From: Pohlia nutans
Lineage: Eukaryota; Streptophyta; Bryopsida; Bryales; Mniaceae
Reading direction: 5' to 3'
Length of the DNA stretch: 64,000 nucleotides
Assembly: GCA_022496805.1 (NCBI GenBank)
Contig: CM040103.1
Coordinates: 11,798,001-11,862,000 of the forward strand
The translations under genes and the position numbers were made by a program. The notes below the pieces were generated by a model. The model saw only the letters and a program-made list of their open reading frames with translations. It did no database searches and had not been told where the DNA came from. The stretch's first letter is position 1, and each line of letters opens with the position of its first letter. Positions 46,910-58,830 of the stretch are shown here, in pieces.

Positions 46910-47297
46910 AAAAGGGGGCCTAAGGCTGGACGCGCAGCAAAGGCAAAAGCCTTTAGTTGGCCTCAATCCAATTATTTTTTAGATTCACAATTAGGGTAGA
47001 CAAATCTTACCTTCTTTTTTGCGGTTCCCCATAAATCCAAGCTCCATCTTCCCCTTAAGTGCAATAAGTTGAAGCACCTTCGAATCTTCCCACAATCTCC
47101 TTTTCCATGAACAACCCTCTTTCTACCTTTTGAACATCCCTCTTTTATAGTCTTTTCTCTGTAATTTGAATTACATAGGGTTGAAATGCTCCATAAGAAT
47201 TTGAAGCCAAATTTTTTTTGTCCCCATTAAATTTGACTGGTTACAATTATAGTAATGGTTTTCAGAGAAATTGTCTATTTTTCCTACTTGTGGAAAA

Positions 47298-47846
47298 TTA
47301 ACCCCTAAGTGACCGAACAACCATTTTATGGTCGCTGCCCTTTTTTACGGGCTGCCCGAGATGAAAAAAAAACTTTTTTGAAAAATAAAAAATATTTTCA
47401 AATAGGAAATCAAGTCTACTTCCCAACCCAATTTGAATTATGTCAATCCGAGTTAAACTCCATCAAGGAGAAATTTTCAAAGACAAACACCTCAACATTG
47501 TCCTAGTGTTACAAAACTTACTATTTCGGGAAAGTAATGATGTTCCCTCTTTGAAATTTTTTGCTTTTTTGAACTTTAGAATAGAATGTCTAGTTTCAAC
47601 CAATTATACCAAATTTCAAATTCTAAAAATAAAATTTGTAATTTTGGTGAATATTCAACGATAAATGCTTCTAAATTTGTTTAATGAGTATCAAAAACAT
47701 TTTTTGAAAGTTTGACCGTATGGATAATTACTAAACATCGTGCTTCTCATTTTCTCTTTTGAACCAAACTTCATCGAAGTTGTAGAAGCAACATTTTATA
47801 GCACATTTAGGTTTGGCCCTTACCCCCTCTGTCATTTAGGGGTTAA
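47298..47846 (+). mobile_element. TTAA-flanked MITE, family D, copy 2, inside Harbinger
   Basis: It begins TTAACCCCTAAGTGACCG and ends CTGTCATTTAGGGGTTAA, 549 bp, closely similar to 55727-56274. Confidence 0.93.
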
Positions 47847-47863
47847 GAGAGCCAAGATCTGAA

Positions 47864-47904
47864 GGAAAAAAAAACAAAAAAACAAACAAACAAACAAACA
47901 AACA
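47864..47904. repeat. (AAAC)n microsatellite
   Basis: A-rich run followed by AAAC repeats. Confidence 0.85.
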
Positions 47905-48320
47905 AGAGCAGCTTCTACCAAGATGCACAGTCAAGAGAGAGAAGAAGGAGCATTCCACTTTATTCCTTGTCCAAAACAGCCCTCCAATCTAACGACCAAG
48001 TTATTATAGTTTTTGATCTTTTTATGAAAAAGATTCGACGGCCTCTCGACCATAGTTTGGGTTTCCATTCCTGTCCAACCCAAACTTCCTTTGAGAGGCT
48101 GTCGCCTTGGTCAAAAAGTACTACCACGTAGTCATTTTAGAGAGCGACGGCCGTTGAACTTTGGCCTCTAGTGTGAAGGGTTGAGAGGCCAAATTCTTAA
48201 TTTCTTGCAATCTGATTGATGGAAATTGACGACCTCTAGACCTTCGGCCATAGTGTGAAGCGGGCCTAACACCCCTTTTGTGCACTCATGTATACTCGTA
48301 CATGTTTAGTACAATGCACC

Positions 48321-50171
48321 CCGGGCACTAAACAATGCATTTACTTGTCCCTCAATAATTTCTCCACATTTTGCACTATACAAGGATGCAATAATTTTCA
48401 TCAATAATATATTATAATACATCTTATAATACATCTCAAGAATATAAATATAAGGTATTAATGTACGAATGTGAGGTATTACGCACTACAGTCACTTAAC
48501 CTCGTGAAACTTTACTACAGTAATAATAACATTTCAAATACACTACAAGTATAAATTAAAATAAAATTTCCAATTTATTTGGATCAAATGTAATCTTCAA
48601 TTTACCTATCAACATTCAAAATATAATTTTGAACTAAATAAAAGAAGTTAATGTAGGAACAACATAGATTCATTATGAAGCAAAGCTGTGAAGAAGAGTT
48701 GAAAAACTAAAACTAGTAATTGTAAATATAATTTGCAAAGAAAAAACAACACTGCACCTAAGATATTGTAAAACAAGGAAATTTCTCGAAAAAAAGTACA
48801 TTCACTAATTGAGCTCTTCTTAATCTCTACATTTGAGAGGTTGTTCATACTACGGAGTAAAATTTAGCTTTTATACTAGTAGAAAAGGTTGTCTTTGGGC
48901 TCTAGTGCTTGGTGTTTAAAGGCCTCTCTTTTGTAATGAGGGAATAAAAAGATTCTGTATGAGGGAAGATATAATATTGAAAAGTAAATTGAAAAGAAAT
49001 GTTGATTACAAAGAACAAGTAGCAAATTAATGCATGGGTGCATGCCATGATAATTACATCCTAATTTGGCACCGTAAGGATTGAGAAATCTTAATACATG
49101 AACCCAAATACTAAGACCGCACAACATAAAGTAAAGCCCATGCATTAATTTGCTATATATAATGTGAAATTTATAATATAGCAATTATTTCAGTCAAGTC
49201 AAATCAAACATATATATTTATATATTTATATTTATATATTTTAGTTCCCACTATTATCAAACACTTTGCAATTCCTAAGCAATTTTGAGATTAATTTGAT
49301 ATGAAATGTTTTTTTGTCTTCTTTTGTACCAATTTCTTATGATATTGAATTCCTTTCCAGATTCTATAGGTATAATTGTCTTAATTACTTTCAAACCTTT
49401 TGATTGAAGATCTTAATATTGTGTTTATCCAAATTTCATATACAACTAGTGTGATTCTCTATAAACGTGATATCTATTTGACAAGTAAAAATTTAGGTTC
49501 AATCTTCTTTCTTAACAACCATTGTTGTTGATTGTATGTCATCATTTTAGATTGTAGATTTAATGGTAGATGAAAAGAAATCCGAGGTAAAAGATCTAAA
49601 TGGTCAAAAGAAGGTGAAAAGAAGAGGGTAGTTGGAAGGACAAAGGCGGCCTTAGCCGGCGGGCATCTCTAACGCACTTGCTTTAGCACCTACAAACGGT
49701 AGCCAAATTGAATCTAATGAGAATGGTATGAATGCATACTTTAATGCCAAGTTTCAATCTAATTCCATTTGCACTTCCATTTCCACAATTCAATAAGGTT
49801 GAGTGCCCTAAAATCACCAACTTTTCATAAAGGCACCATATTTGATACTCAAAACTACCAATTTCACTATTCAAGCGAACCAATGGCATGTCAAGCATTG
49901 CGAAGAAGCACTTGAAGGTTTTCGATATCATTATGAGTGGAAATTAGTAACACATAGTGTGGATATAAAGGAACCTGAATGTTGATATTGAGTCCCAATG
50001 TGCTTTCTACTTTTAAAATTTATATCAATTTATATACTAAGAATAAAATCGTGAAAATATATACATTTCTTGTTAAGCTTTATGTAAAATGAAAGAAAAA
50101 TAGTTCACCAAAAACATTATTGCTAACGACACATATGATTGTTTAAGTTGATAGTTTAAAGGCAATCAACC
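48321..50171. other. Gene-free AT-rich spacer
   Basis: About 1.8 kb with no terminal repeats, RNA gene or credible coding frame. A 102-codon minus-strand frame at 48876-49184 has no recognisable feature. TATATTTA simple repeats lie near 49205. Confidence 0.5.
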
Positions 50172-50174
50172 TTA

Positions 50175-50491
50175 GAGCATGTGCACCCTATGTCTGAATC
50201 TTGACTCTCGAACTTGGATGAAATATGTTTGTATATAATACTATTTTGCAAGGCAAATGAAAGAGCCATGGGATATAATCTACACGTAGTGATGCCTCTA
50301 TAGTCCCTCAATAACCAATTCAAGGATGGGCTCGGTATCCTAAATTGACGGACAATAAATGTGTATCCATGTACGGTGATTATGATTAATTCACACACTA
50401 TATAGAGAGTGATTATAGCAGTACTAGCTTGTGACACCAAATCTTAAAAGTGGTCAAGGGACAAATTGAAGAGAGAAGGGTGTCCATGCTC
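50175..50491. mobile_element. PIF/Harbinger-type MITE (317 bp)
   Basis: The ends GAGCATGTGCACCCTATG and GGGTGTCCATGCTC resemble the 9894 and 16611 elements, with TTA at 50172-50174 and 50492-50494. Confidence 0.85.
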
Positions 50492-50494
50492 TTA

Positions 50495-50974
50495 AGGCCG
50501 AAAGCTATGACTCTAGCACAAGAATCAAACCATTGTTGGATTCAAAAGTCAAAAGTGTCATAACATGTAGTATTGGAGAAAATGGTTGAAATGAAAGTTA
50601 CCGGGGAATCATGGCATCATTCTGATGTGGGGTAAGTTGTGACAGGCTTTTTCACCCAAACCCATGATGGTTCCTGCTTTTCCTTCTTCACCCACACTAG
50701 TACTGTATATAGTGTGATAACTTAATTATATGCTATGCCCAGAATCCGGGTGTTATTCTTTTCTTTGAACACAACATTGTGATGATTCCCTCACCAACAT
50801 ACATTATGCCCCGTCTGAGCATAAAAATTGTATCAATCTCATCTGGTATCCATCAGTGAATATCAGCAACAGCAACATCAGGCATATGCGGAATTGTATT
50901 CGCGTGAGGGCCGTTTGGTTCAGTGGCCACCCAGTCACACTCCTGTGACCATTCCTTTCACCCAACCGCTTGCA
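50495..50974. other. Gene-free spacer
   Basis: No supported feature. Confidence 0.45.
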
Positions 50975-51312
50975 TTAACCCTTTAACGCTTTAGGTACTG
51001 TAGCTGTGTTCACTGGGTTTTTCCACTATGGTCTCGGGGTGCACTGTACTAAACATGTACGAGTATACGTGAGTGCACAGAAGGGGTATTAATTTGAACA
51101 CTACCGTATTACAAAAATATTCATGTATACTTACACTAAACGTATATTTAAAACGGAATACATTTGTATACAAAGGTGTTTAGACATATAACCTCTCGTA
51201 TACAAATGGGTTTTTAGGACGGGTCATGAACGCACGTGATTCTCAAACATAATGTAGAGTGCACCCCCCGACACTATGGTTGATACCCCGACTCTAAAGC
51301 CCCAGACGTTAA
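50975..51312 (-). mobile_element. TTAA-flanked family E-like fragment (inverted) split by element U
   Basis: The left 60 bp (TTAACCCTTTAACGCTTTAG, then GTACTGTAGC and GGGTTTTTCCACTATGG) match the inverted right end of family E. The right end, ...CCCCAGACGTTAA, pairs poorly. It is interrupted by 51038-51265 and shares its right TTAA with family J. Confidence 0.6.
51038..51265 (-). mobile_element. Element U, copy 2 (intact, 228 bp)
   Basis: The ends GGTGCACTGTACTAAACATG and ...ATAATGTAGAGTGCACC are inverted over the terminal GGTGCAC. It is the uninterrupted counterpart of 41279-48320. Confidence 0.75.
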
Positions 51313-51638
51313 CCCCTAAACGTACCAATCCTTTGCACAGAAGTAGATTCTAGCCTCAAAAGTAAATATTAGCCTGGCTCACATGTGCATGGGGTGTACA
51401 TGAGAAGATCATTGCGAGCATAAAATCTACCCAACAAATTTGACATACTTGCAGTTAAAGGCCTCTCTAATATTATCAACAGCTCTCCATCACAAGAGAT
51501 TTATTGTGATTGGTAAAGAATTTAATAGGCTTTCAAAGGCGACTTAGATGAAAATCATCCAAATTTGTATGATAATGTTACAAGACTTCAAATCTGTTCA
51601 TGATCCAGTTTCTGAATGCTGGAACGTTTAGGGGTTAG
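51309..51638 (+). mobile_element. TTAA-flanked MITE, family J (family I deletion derivative)
   Basis: It begins TTAACCCCTAAACGTACC and ends GGAACGTTTAGGGGTTAG, 330 bp. The last 60 bp (TTCATGATCCAGTTTCTGAA) match family I at 13617. It shares its last four bases with the next element. Confidence 0.87.
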
Positions 51639-51851
51639 CCCCTAAAGGACCAAGGATTCATGGTTATAAAACAATTGATCATATTGTGCAAAAGTATAAT
51701 TCACATGGCATCAAATTTTATAACACCCGAATCAGTGAAGAACATTGCGTGTGTTGGGCAAGAAAAAAAATTGAACAATAGAAAAACCTATATATAAGTG
51801 CTTAAAAAACTATGAGGCCCAATTTGGGCTTCTTGGTCCTTAAGAGGTTTA
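51635..51851 (-). mobile_element. TTAA-flanked MITE, family A-short, copy 3 (inverted)
   Basis: It begins TTAGCCCCTAAAGGACCAAG and ends CTTGGTCCTTAAGAGGTTTA, 217 bp. It is the reverse complement of the 8922 and 30405 copies. Confidence 0.87.
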
Positions 51852-52069
51852 TCCATAGGCCTTATTTTCTGAAACTTTCATTTTGGGCACTCTAGGATCT
51901 TTTTTTAGGCAAATTTGTTTTGCAAATTTGATGCCTAATGTCCAAGTTTGGTCTAAGGGGACCCCATTGGAAGTTTTAAACCGTTGGAAGAGGGGATAAT
52001 TTTTTTAAGGTGGCCGTTGCATGTTCAAAATAGTGGGCAGTTTTTGTCCTCTTGCATTAACGTCCACCC

Positions 52070-52085
52070 GGGGGGGGGGGGGGGG
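52070..52085. repeat. Poly-G tract
   Basis: Sixteen G in a row at the degraded left edge of a family E element. Confidence 0.9.
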
Positions 52086-52107
52086 TGGGGTTTAGAGAAA
52101 TTTTGAT

Positions 52108-53693
52108 TGATACTACGAGAATTAGAATGAATTAATTTAGAAAATAATCGTATAATTGTATTCTCAACTGGAGTGGAGACATTTTGCCAAAATCGTAGAA
52201 TCATCCAATGGTGGGATTGGAAGATCATAGTATGTTTTTAAACCGTATAATGCACACTCAAAAATGAGATTTTGGAGGGTGTGTGACTTCAAAGTTAAAT
52301 AGAATTTGGGTTAAATTTTCTAAAACAAAAGTGAAGATGTACAGCAATGATCTACGTCAACACCTCTTTGTTGCAATCTTTCATGTTAAAACGGACTTAC
52401 ACATAATTATTGTGAAATTTAGAAGTGAGAGCGACTTATGCATGTACGGTTCAGGACAAAAATATATACGTTAAAATATTAACCCTTAACTTCCTGAACC
52501 ATATTGAGCGCGTTTTGGACACTGATTTTTTCGGTTAGGGATACATGTTGCTCAAACTTATGTTGCTCACTTTTTTACAAAATCAACCGTAAGATCTTGT
52601 AGATATGCAAGTCACCTTCATCTTTACAAAGTTTGGTGTCAATCCAAGTTATAGGTTGCTTGGATGGGACATAAAAATGAAGGGTACTCCAAGAAATTCA
52701 TTGTTTTCTCACTGCTGAAAATGAGCTTTGATCGACTCTCTTGGGCACATACTATTTTAGGAAGTTGGTGGCTTCTTGTCATTCTGAAGATAATCAAGTT
52801 TCCTATGCATGACAACAAGTTTTTTATTTTTAGGATAAAAAATGAGTAAGAAAGAGGCCTTGACATGACATCCACTTTTTACTAGTTCACTTGTAACTTT
52901 GAGAGAAATCTTACAACTTCCTACAAATCTGATCTTCCATTGCAAAATCAGACACGGTAGGTTGAAAGTACACAAAAGAACACATATAGTAGGAAAAAGA
53001 ATTTTGGAAAAAAGGTGAAATCCAAGTGCAAGATTTTCATTTCAGTAGCTACACCCATCCACAAGCCGCCTTGCCCAACTGGAACACGTGGCAGCTCGTC
53101 ATTCGCCCATCATTATCTTCAGCTGACTTTTCTTACTCGGTTTTGTGACCACCCAGCACTTGTGGATTTTTGTAAAATTGACAATGTGCATTTCTCCAAA
53201 TCAGACTACACCATTGGATAGCTAACTCGTTTCTACACAAAATTGGCCCGAATTTTGAATCATTCGGGCACTCCTTCCTCAATATATTTTCAGTTCTAAA
53301 AATAGCTCGACCCATTTTGGGTCGACTAGGAAGTTAAGGGTTAAAGGAGTTGGTATATTGATCAAGATCGGAAGACATACACTAATGGACATGAAGAAGG
53401 GAAAACAATCCCAAAAAATAAAACAAGATAACAAACTTCCAAACACAAGAAATACCGCATGGTACATCTGTTGTATTTTCAAGTATTTGTAGTATTTTTT
53501 CACGTTTTGTTCGTAGGTATTTTGATAGTTGCAGAATTCCAAATTGAAATTTTATTTTTCTAGAAGATGTGTATTGTAAGACTCAAAATCTACACTTCAC
53601 AATTTAAAATCCAATTCTTCGCAGCTTTTCCGTTATTCCCATTTTCAACGCATCAGAGATTACAAAGTTGTCACTTGAGTACTAAAGGGTTAA
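52108..53693 (-). mobile_element. TTAA-flanked MITE, family E, copy 3 (inverted), left-truncated and interrupted
   Basis: 52108-52478 and 53345-53693 align with the inverted family E copies at 20583 and 40115. The right end is AGTACTAAAGGGTTAA, shared with the next element. The left terminus is lost. It is split by family L. Confidence 0.88.
52479..53344. mobile_element. TTAA-flanked MITE, family L (866 bp), nested in family E
   Basis: The terminal inverted repeats are perfect over 17 bp (TTAACCCTTAACTTCCT). The family E copies at 20583 and 40115 give the uninterrupted site. Interior frames up to 87 codons show no recognisable protein. Confidence 0.93.
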
Positions 53694-54269
53694 TCCCTCA
53701 ACGTCCTCACCCCTCTCCAAATTTTGCAGTTTGCAAAGATTCAACATGAAATGCAATCTAGAGAGATATTTTGGACTTGATGTATGAATAGAAGTTGTAC
53801 ATGATTATAAATTTTAAATTCTATCCATACAATTAGATTCGCAGTTGCTATCACCAATATTTTTGTACAAATTAAAAACCTTAAATTCAAAATTCTTTTG
53901 TAATTTGATTATGGATAAGTTATTAACAATTTGTACCCCCTTTTTTTTTTAAACATTGATTGAAAATGTAACACTCTAAGTGTAGTGATTTTTGGAGATT
54001 TTTTGGTTGCTTGATTTTATGAGCTGACTTTTTTAGAGCACTCTTACACTGAAATCTTTGAAATTTGGGCGAATCATTACAACATGAAATGAGGCATAAA
54101 AATTTCACAAATCATCTCCTTTCTAATCGGATCACACATGCATGAAACTAACTTCCCATCAAATATGTAGTAAAAAATCCGCGTTGCCAAAAATCAATGA
54201 CCAATGAAAAAATCGTGTTTTATTCTGTACATTGTTCACTTTTTGGACGGTTGGACGTTTAGGGGTTAA
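53690..54269 (-). mobile_element. TTAA-flanked MITE, family C (inverted)
   Basis: It begins TTAATCCCTCAACGTCCTC and ends GGTTGGACGTTTAGGGGTTAA less its first base, 580 bp. Confidence 0.92.
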
Positions 54270-54651
54270 TCTTTTAACCCTTGAAGAACAAACCCATTCT
54301 TAACCTTGCAATCCCTAAACAAGTTACCCTATTCATATGGTGTGCATATGTGGAAAAAGATTCACATATAGGTGACATTTACTGTAACATAATGCCATCA
54401 ATTTACTTTCTTTTCCATCTGAGACCTCTCAAATTATTAAAATTGCAATGTTTGTTGCATTTTAAAATACAAACCCCAAAATTCCAAAATATATTAAAAT
54501 TACGTTTTTATTTGGATTTATTTTGATATAAACTTAAAAACCATCGCACCGATGTTGTTACTTTTATTAATATTATTACTTCTTACTAATATTTAAGGAT
54601 TAATTCGTAAATGTTTGGATTTTTCTTAAACGCACATTCACACAAGGAGAT
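54270..54651. other. Gene-free spacer
   Basis: No supported feature. TTAACCCTTGAAGAACAA at 54285 resembles a lone TTAA-family end, but no partner was found. Confidence 0.45.
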
Positions 54652-54871
54652 TTAACCCCTAAATTTCCAATGGGGATAGTATATACGATGTCGTATAATT
54701 GGGATTTGCTACAAGATTAAGACCCCAATAACTCACTACAACCGCATTAATCAAAGTTTTGACTTCTCTTTAGAACCCAAACTCATTGAAGGTGTGGATT
54801 CATTCCAAATACGACCAAAATACAACGTATTCTACTAGCCGCAAAGGCACGTTCAGATGTTTAGGAGTTGA
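54652..54871 (-). mobile_element. TTAA-flanked MITE, family M, copy 2 (inverted)
   Basis: It begins TTAACCCCTAAATTTCC and ends CAGATGTTTAGGAGTTGA, 220 bp. It is the reverse complement of 45713-45945. Confidence 0.87.
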
Positions 54872-55726
54872 AGTTCACTTTAAGTATTTGTGCCAAGGGG
54901 GCAAAGTTTTGCCCTATCGAATACAACACACAAAGTGGTAGGTAGAGTACATGTTAAAAGTATATTTTCCTCCTTAGCGTAAACAACCTCTCAACTTTGG
55001 AGATTCAAAAGAGTTTAATTAGTAAATAACTTACTTTTGTTAAATTTCCTTATTAAATAATATCCTAGGTGGAGGGTGATTCCAAGCTAAGATACACCAC
55101 TTTTTTGTCATAGAGCAGAAATAGCTATACCTTTTCAATTTGGAAAATCAACAATAAGTATTGAAATGGAATCATCCTGTAAAACAAAAGGCATTGCTTG
55201 AATAATTACAATGTCAAAGTGCTTACTACAATAATTTTTCTAAATTTGGTTATTCTCCTTTAAATTAATCACTAACAATTGGAGAAGGTGCGTGTCGCTT
55301 GTCAAAAGTGCACCTACAACATGGAAAGTGCTAAAAGGAGTTGAATTTTAACTTCACAAAATTTTAGCAATGTACTAGAAGTACGTAGAAAGCTACTATA
55401 TTTTATTTTCTGAATATTACCCTTACTTATTTTTTAATTGATTATTAAATGATGTTTTCTTTTCAAATTTTTTGTGGAACTAAAACAATTCTTTGTTTTA
55501 TTTTTGGAAATGAAGTAATGGTTCAATTTTAGAAGTTGGGTATAAAATACATTTTTCATAAAACCTAGCCATAGAGGTTATGTAAAAAAGGCTTTAATTA
55601 CCCATGGCATGTAAAAAAACAAAAGGCCATTGAGCAATGCCAAAAGTATCAAAATAAAAATGAAAATCTCTAAATAGAAAGTATTAGCATAAATCATATT
55701 TTGGATCGTCAAAGTTTTAATCCAAT

Positions 55727-56274
55727 TTAACCCCTAAATGACCGATCAACCATTTTATGGTCGCTGCCCTTTTTACGGGCTGCCCGAGATGAAAAACAAA
55801 CTTTTTTAGAAAATAAAAAATATTTTCAAATAGGAAATCAAGTCTACTTCCCAACCCAATTTGAATCATGTCAATCGGAGTTAAACTCCATCAAGGAGAA
55901 ATTTTCAAAGACAAACACCTCAACATTGTCCTAGTGTTACCGAACTTACTATTTCGGGAAAGTAATGATGTTCCCTCTTTCTAAAAAAATTCTTTTTTGA
56001 ACTTTAGAATAGAATGTTTAGTTTCAACCAATCATACCAAATTTCAAATTCTAAAAATAAAATTTGTAATTTTGTTGAATATTCAACGATAAATGCTTCT
56101 AAATTCGTTTAATGAGTATCTAAAACATTTTTTGAAAGTTTGACCGTACGGATAATTACTAAACATTGTGCTTCTCATTTTCTCTTTTGGACCAAACTTC
56201 ATTGAAGTTGTAGAAGCAACATTTAATAACACATTTAGGTTTTGCCCTTACCCCCACTGTCATTTAGGGGTTAA
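55727..56274 (+). mobile_element. TTAA-flanked MITE, family D, copy 3, with a known empty site
   Basis: It begins TTAACCCCTAAATGACCG and ends CTGTCATTTAGGGGTTAA, 548 bp. Repeat R copy 2 lacks it and shows a single TTAA at 35748-35751 with the same flanks (ATCCAACTTAAGGCCGAGAG). Confidence 0.95.
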
Positions 56275-56350
56275 GGCCAAGAGGTGCACACTACTACACT
56301 AGTAGCATGAGTTGCACATGATTCAATTGCTGTAACCTAATGTTACCCTC

Positions 56351-57430
56351 TTGATATGTCATGATTAGAGAACATGTAAATTCCAATTGTCACACCAAAG
56401 GAATTAAAAACTCACTTCCGGACAATATAGCAAGATTCAAATATTCTTTAGCGATTAGGACAATCCACCCTTCTTTATAGTGGATCTCAAATCATATCTA
56501 TGTGTTCATTCAAAGTGGGGGCCTAAGGAATCTAACACTTTCCATCAACCTCAATATTCAACTGTTGTTGTAGAATAATGAAATCTAGCCTACTGTTACC
56601 CTTTTGGTAAATCGTAGCTTGCAAAAGCCTTGGACATATGTTTTCTTTTGGCAAATTGGATTTACAACACTTCATCAAAGTTTTGCTTCATAACAAATCT
56701 ATGTTATTCTTACTTCTTTTGTTGAAATTCAACATTCTATTTTGAATGTTGGTTGGTAAGCTGAAGATAAAAAAATACACATTTCATCCTCTATATATAT
56801 GTAGTGTATTTTGTTGCTATAGTAAAGTTTGAAATCTGCACTAAAAAAGGTTGAGTTGACCCAATTTCTTAAGAATGTCATAATTTCATTAATACATAAA
56901 TGAGATTTTATCATTTTACTATGACAATTGAGTCTTCACTCTTAAAATAAGTATTGGAATTAATTTATTTTATAATTCCCATTGTAAAATACGATGTTTT
57001 GTGTATTTGAAGTTTAGTTGTCTCAAAAGGTAACTGTTCCAACTGCTCAATTATGTTTTGATTCTATTGTTTCATACGCTAGATTTCATTCTTCTACAAC
57101 GACAGTTGAATATTTAGTTTGATGAAAGGTGTTGAATTCTCAAAGCCCCACACCTTGAATGAATAATGTTATGATTCTATTATACCAATAGGCTAGATTT
57201 CATTCTTCTTCGACAACAATTGAATATTGAGTTTGATGGAAAGTGTTAGATTCGTTAAGCCCCCACTTTGAATGAAACATAGATATGATTTGAGATCCAC
57301 TATAAAGAAGGGTGGACTGTCCTAATCGCTAAAGAATATTTAAATAGATCACTATGTTGTCCGGAAGTGAGTTTTAATTCCTATGGTGTGACTATTGGAA
57401 TTTACATGTTCTCTAATCATGACATATCAA
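56351..57430. repeat. Large inverted duplication in repeat R copy 3
   Basis: The arms of about 245 bp at 56351-56595 and 57183-57430 are inverted copies of each other (TTGATATGTCATGATTAGAG pairs with the sequence ending at 57430). Copy 2 at 35 kb has only the right-hand arm. Confidence 0.85.
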
Positions 57431-57780
57431 TTCATGTCATTTTCAAGTTGTATGATGTAGATTTCACCATAATCACTCAATTTTTACAATATGATATAGC
57501 AAAGTAGATGATTGGAATACCCATTGCATTGAAAAGTTTCATAGGGACTTTTAGTGAAAATTTTAGCTTCTTGATGTTAGTTGAGAGTTGAATGCCAATT
57601 TCTTTATGTATAAAATTATAAAAGAGAATATACAAACAAGTTTTGAAATACTAATGCTGTAATTGAAAAAGGGTATGCCTTTCTAACATGCTTTCATAAA
57701 TATTTTTTGAATATTTTAAGATTATTTTAGATTGAAAATTCTATAAAGAACTTGCAAAAAGCATGGGCTATTGCCAACAA

Positions 57781-58189
57781 AATGATCACAATTCTTGGTC
57801 ATGATTACCTTAAACTTTTTAAAGTTTTATTTTTCCAAATTTATTTTTCTTTCTAAAAACATGTAAAGACAATATACAATTTTGATAATAAGTCGGTATA
57901 CAACATTGTTATCCCAAACCATGTTAATTTACTAGTGGCATCTTTTAGGAGTAATGAAAATAAATAATAATTTAATTAAATAAAATCTAAAATTTAGGAC
58001 CAATTTTGTTCTTTAAACACCAATGCTTATAATAAAAATAAGCTTTATAGGCTCACAATAAAAATTGCATACATCAAAAATTAAACAAGTTCAATTTTTT
58101 TAATCACAACTATGTATTTTATTGAAAAACAAAGTATGAATCATTCTGATTAGCCATTTGCATCTATATGAAAGGATTAACATGAATAT
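57781..58189. other. Gene-free AT-rich spacer
   Basis: No supported feature. Confidence 0.45.
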
Positions 58190-58830
58190 TAAATGTAAAT
58201 TCAAAGATCCCACATAACTTTACATAATCATCGTTTGTAAGTATGTAACATGATCAATTGATAGATTCAAAAATTCTGCCTCGTTCAATTTTTTATTTTT
58301 TTTGCAGGTTTATGCCAAGATTAATGCATAAATTTCTCAATAAATATTTCAATAGATTCAAAGACCCTACTAACCTAACTAGATGTGTATGAGAAGATTA
58401 ATGCATAGATTTTCAAATAGAATCAAAGATTCAACTACCCTATTAGAAATTTACTCTTTTGTACTTGTATGATAGCATTAACATATAGAGTCCATGTAGA
58501 TATACTGATCAATGATTTCATGTAACTTAAATATTCTTCGTCTTGTACTTATATGACATGATTAATGGATATATTCAAAAACCCTGTGTAACTAAGATAT
58601 TCCTTGATTTGTACATATACGACATGTCCTACACCACATGTATATCAATAGATAGATTCAACGACTCGGTTAAATATTTTTTTGTTTTGAATTTGTATGA
58701 CAAGACAAGATCGCAAGATGAACATAAAGATTTAACACCAAAGGGTAACATCAATAAGATTTGACATTACTAAGTTAAATATCTTCTCCTACCCTACATA
58801 GGTAACAAGATCAATGGATATATAGGTCAA
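58190..58830 (+). repeat. Degenerate tandem repeat
   Basis: Phrases such as GATTAATGSATA and ATAGATTCAAAGAYYC recur every 80-100 bp with heavy divergence (58190, 58310, 58385, 58555, 58650). No precise unit could be drawn by eye. Confidence 0.5.

Larger units (their letters stand above)
41463..48266 (+). mobile_element. PIF/Harbinger transposon with decayed transposase (6.8 kb including insertions)
   Basis: The terminal inverted repeats are GGGCCGCTTCACACTATGG and CCATAGTGTGAAGCGGGCC, flanked by TAA at 41460-41462 and 48267-48269. The intact element U copy at 51038 gives the empty site (GTTCAAATTAATACCCC). Removing the later insertions (43611-45331, 45713-45945, 46332-46909, 47298-47846) leaves about 3.7 kb, a usual size for the superfamily. 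The left 230 bp also contain an inverted copy of the terminus (41657-41685). Confidence 0.88.
41279..48320. mobile_element. Element U, copy 1, split by the Harbinger insertion
   Basis: Its halves, 41279-41462 and 48267-48320, together align with the intact 228-bp element at 51038-51265 (inverted). The termini are GGTGCATTTTACATTATG and its partner ending AGTACAATGCACC. The superfamily is unknown. Confidence 0.8.
55080..57780 (+). repeat. Long interspersed repeat R, copy 3
   Basis: It aligns with 6470-7245 at its left and with 35366-37318 at its right. It contains a family D insertion (55727-56274) and an inverted duplication of its own sequence (56351-56595 against 57183-57430). Confidence 0.85.
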
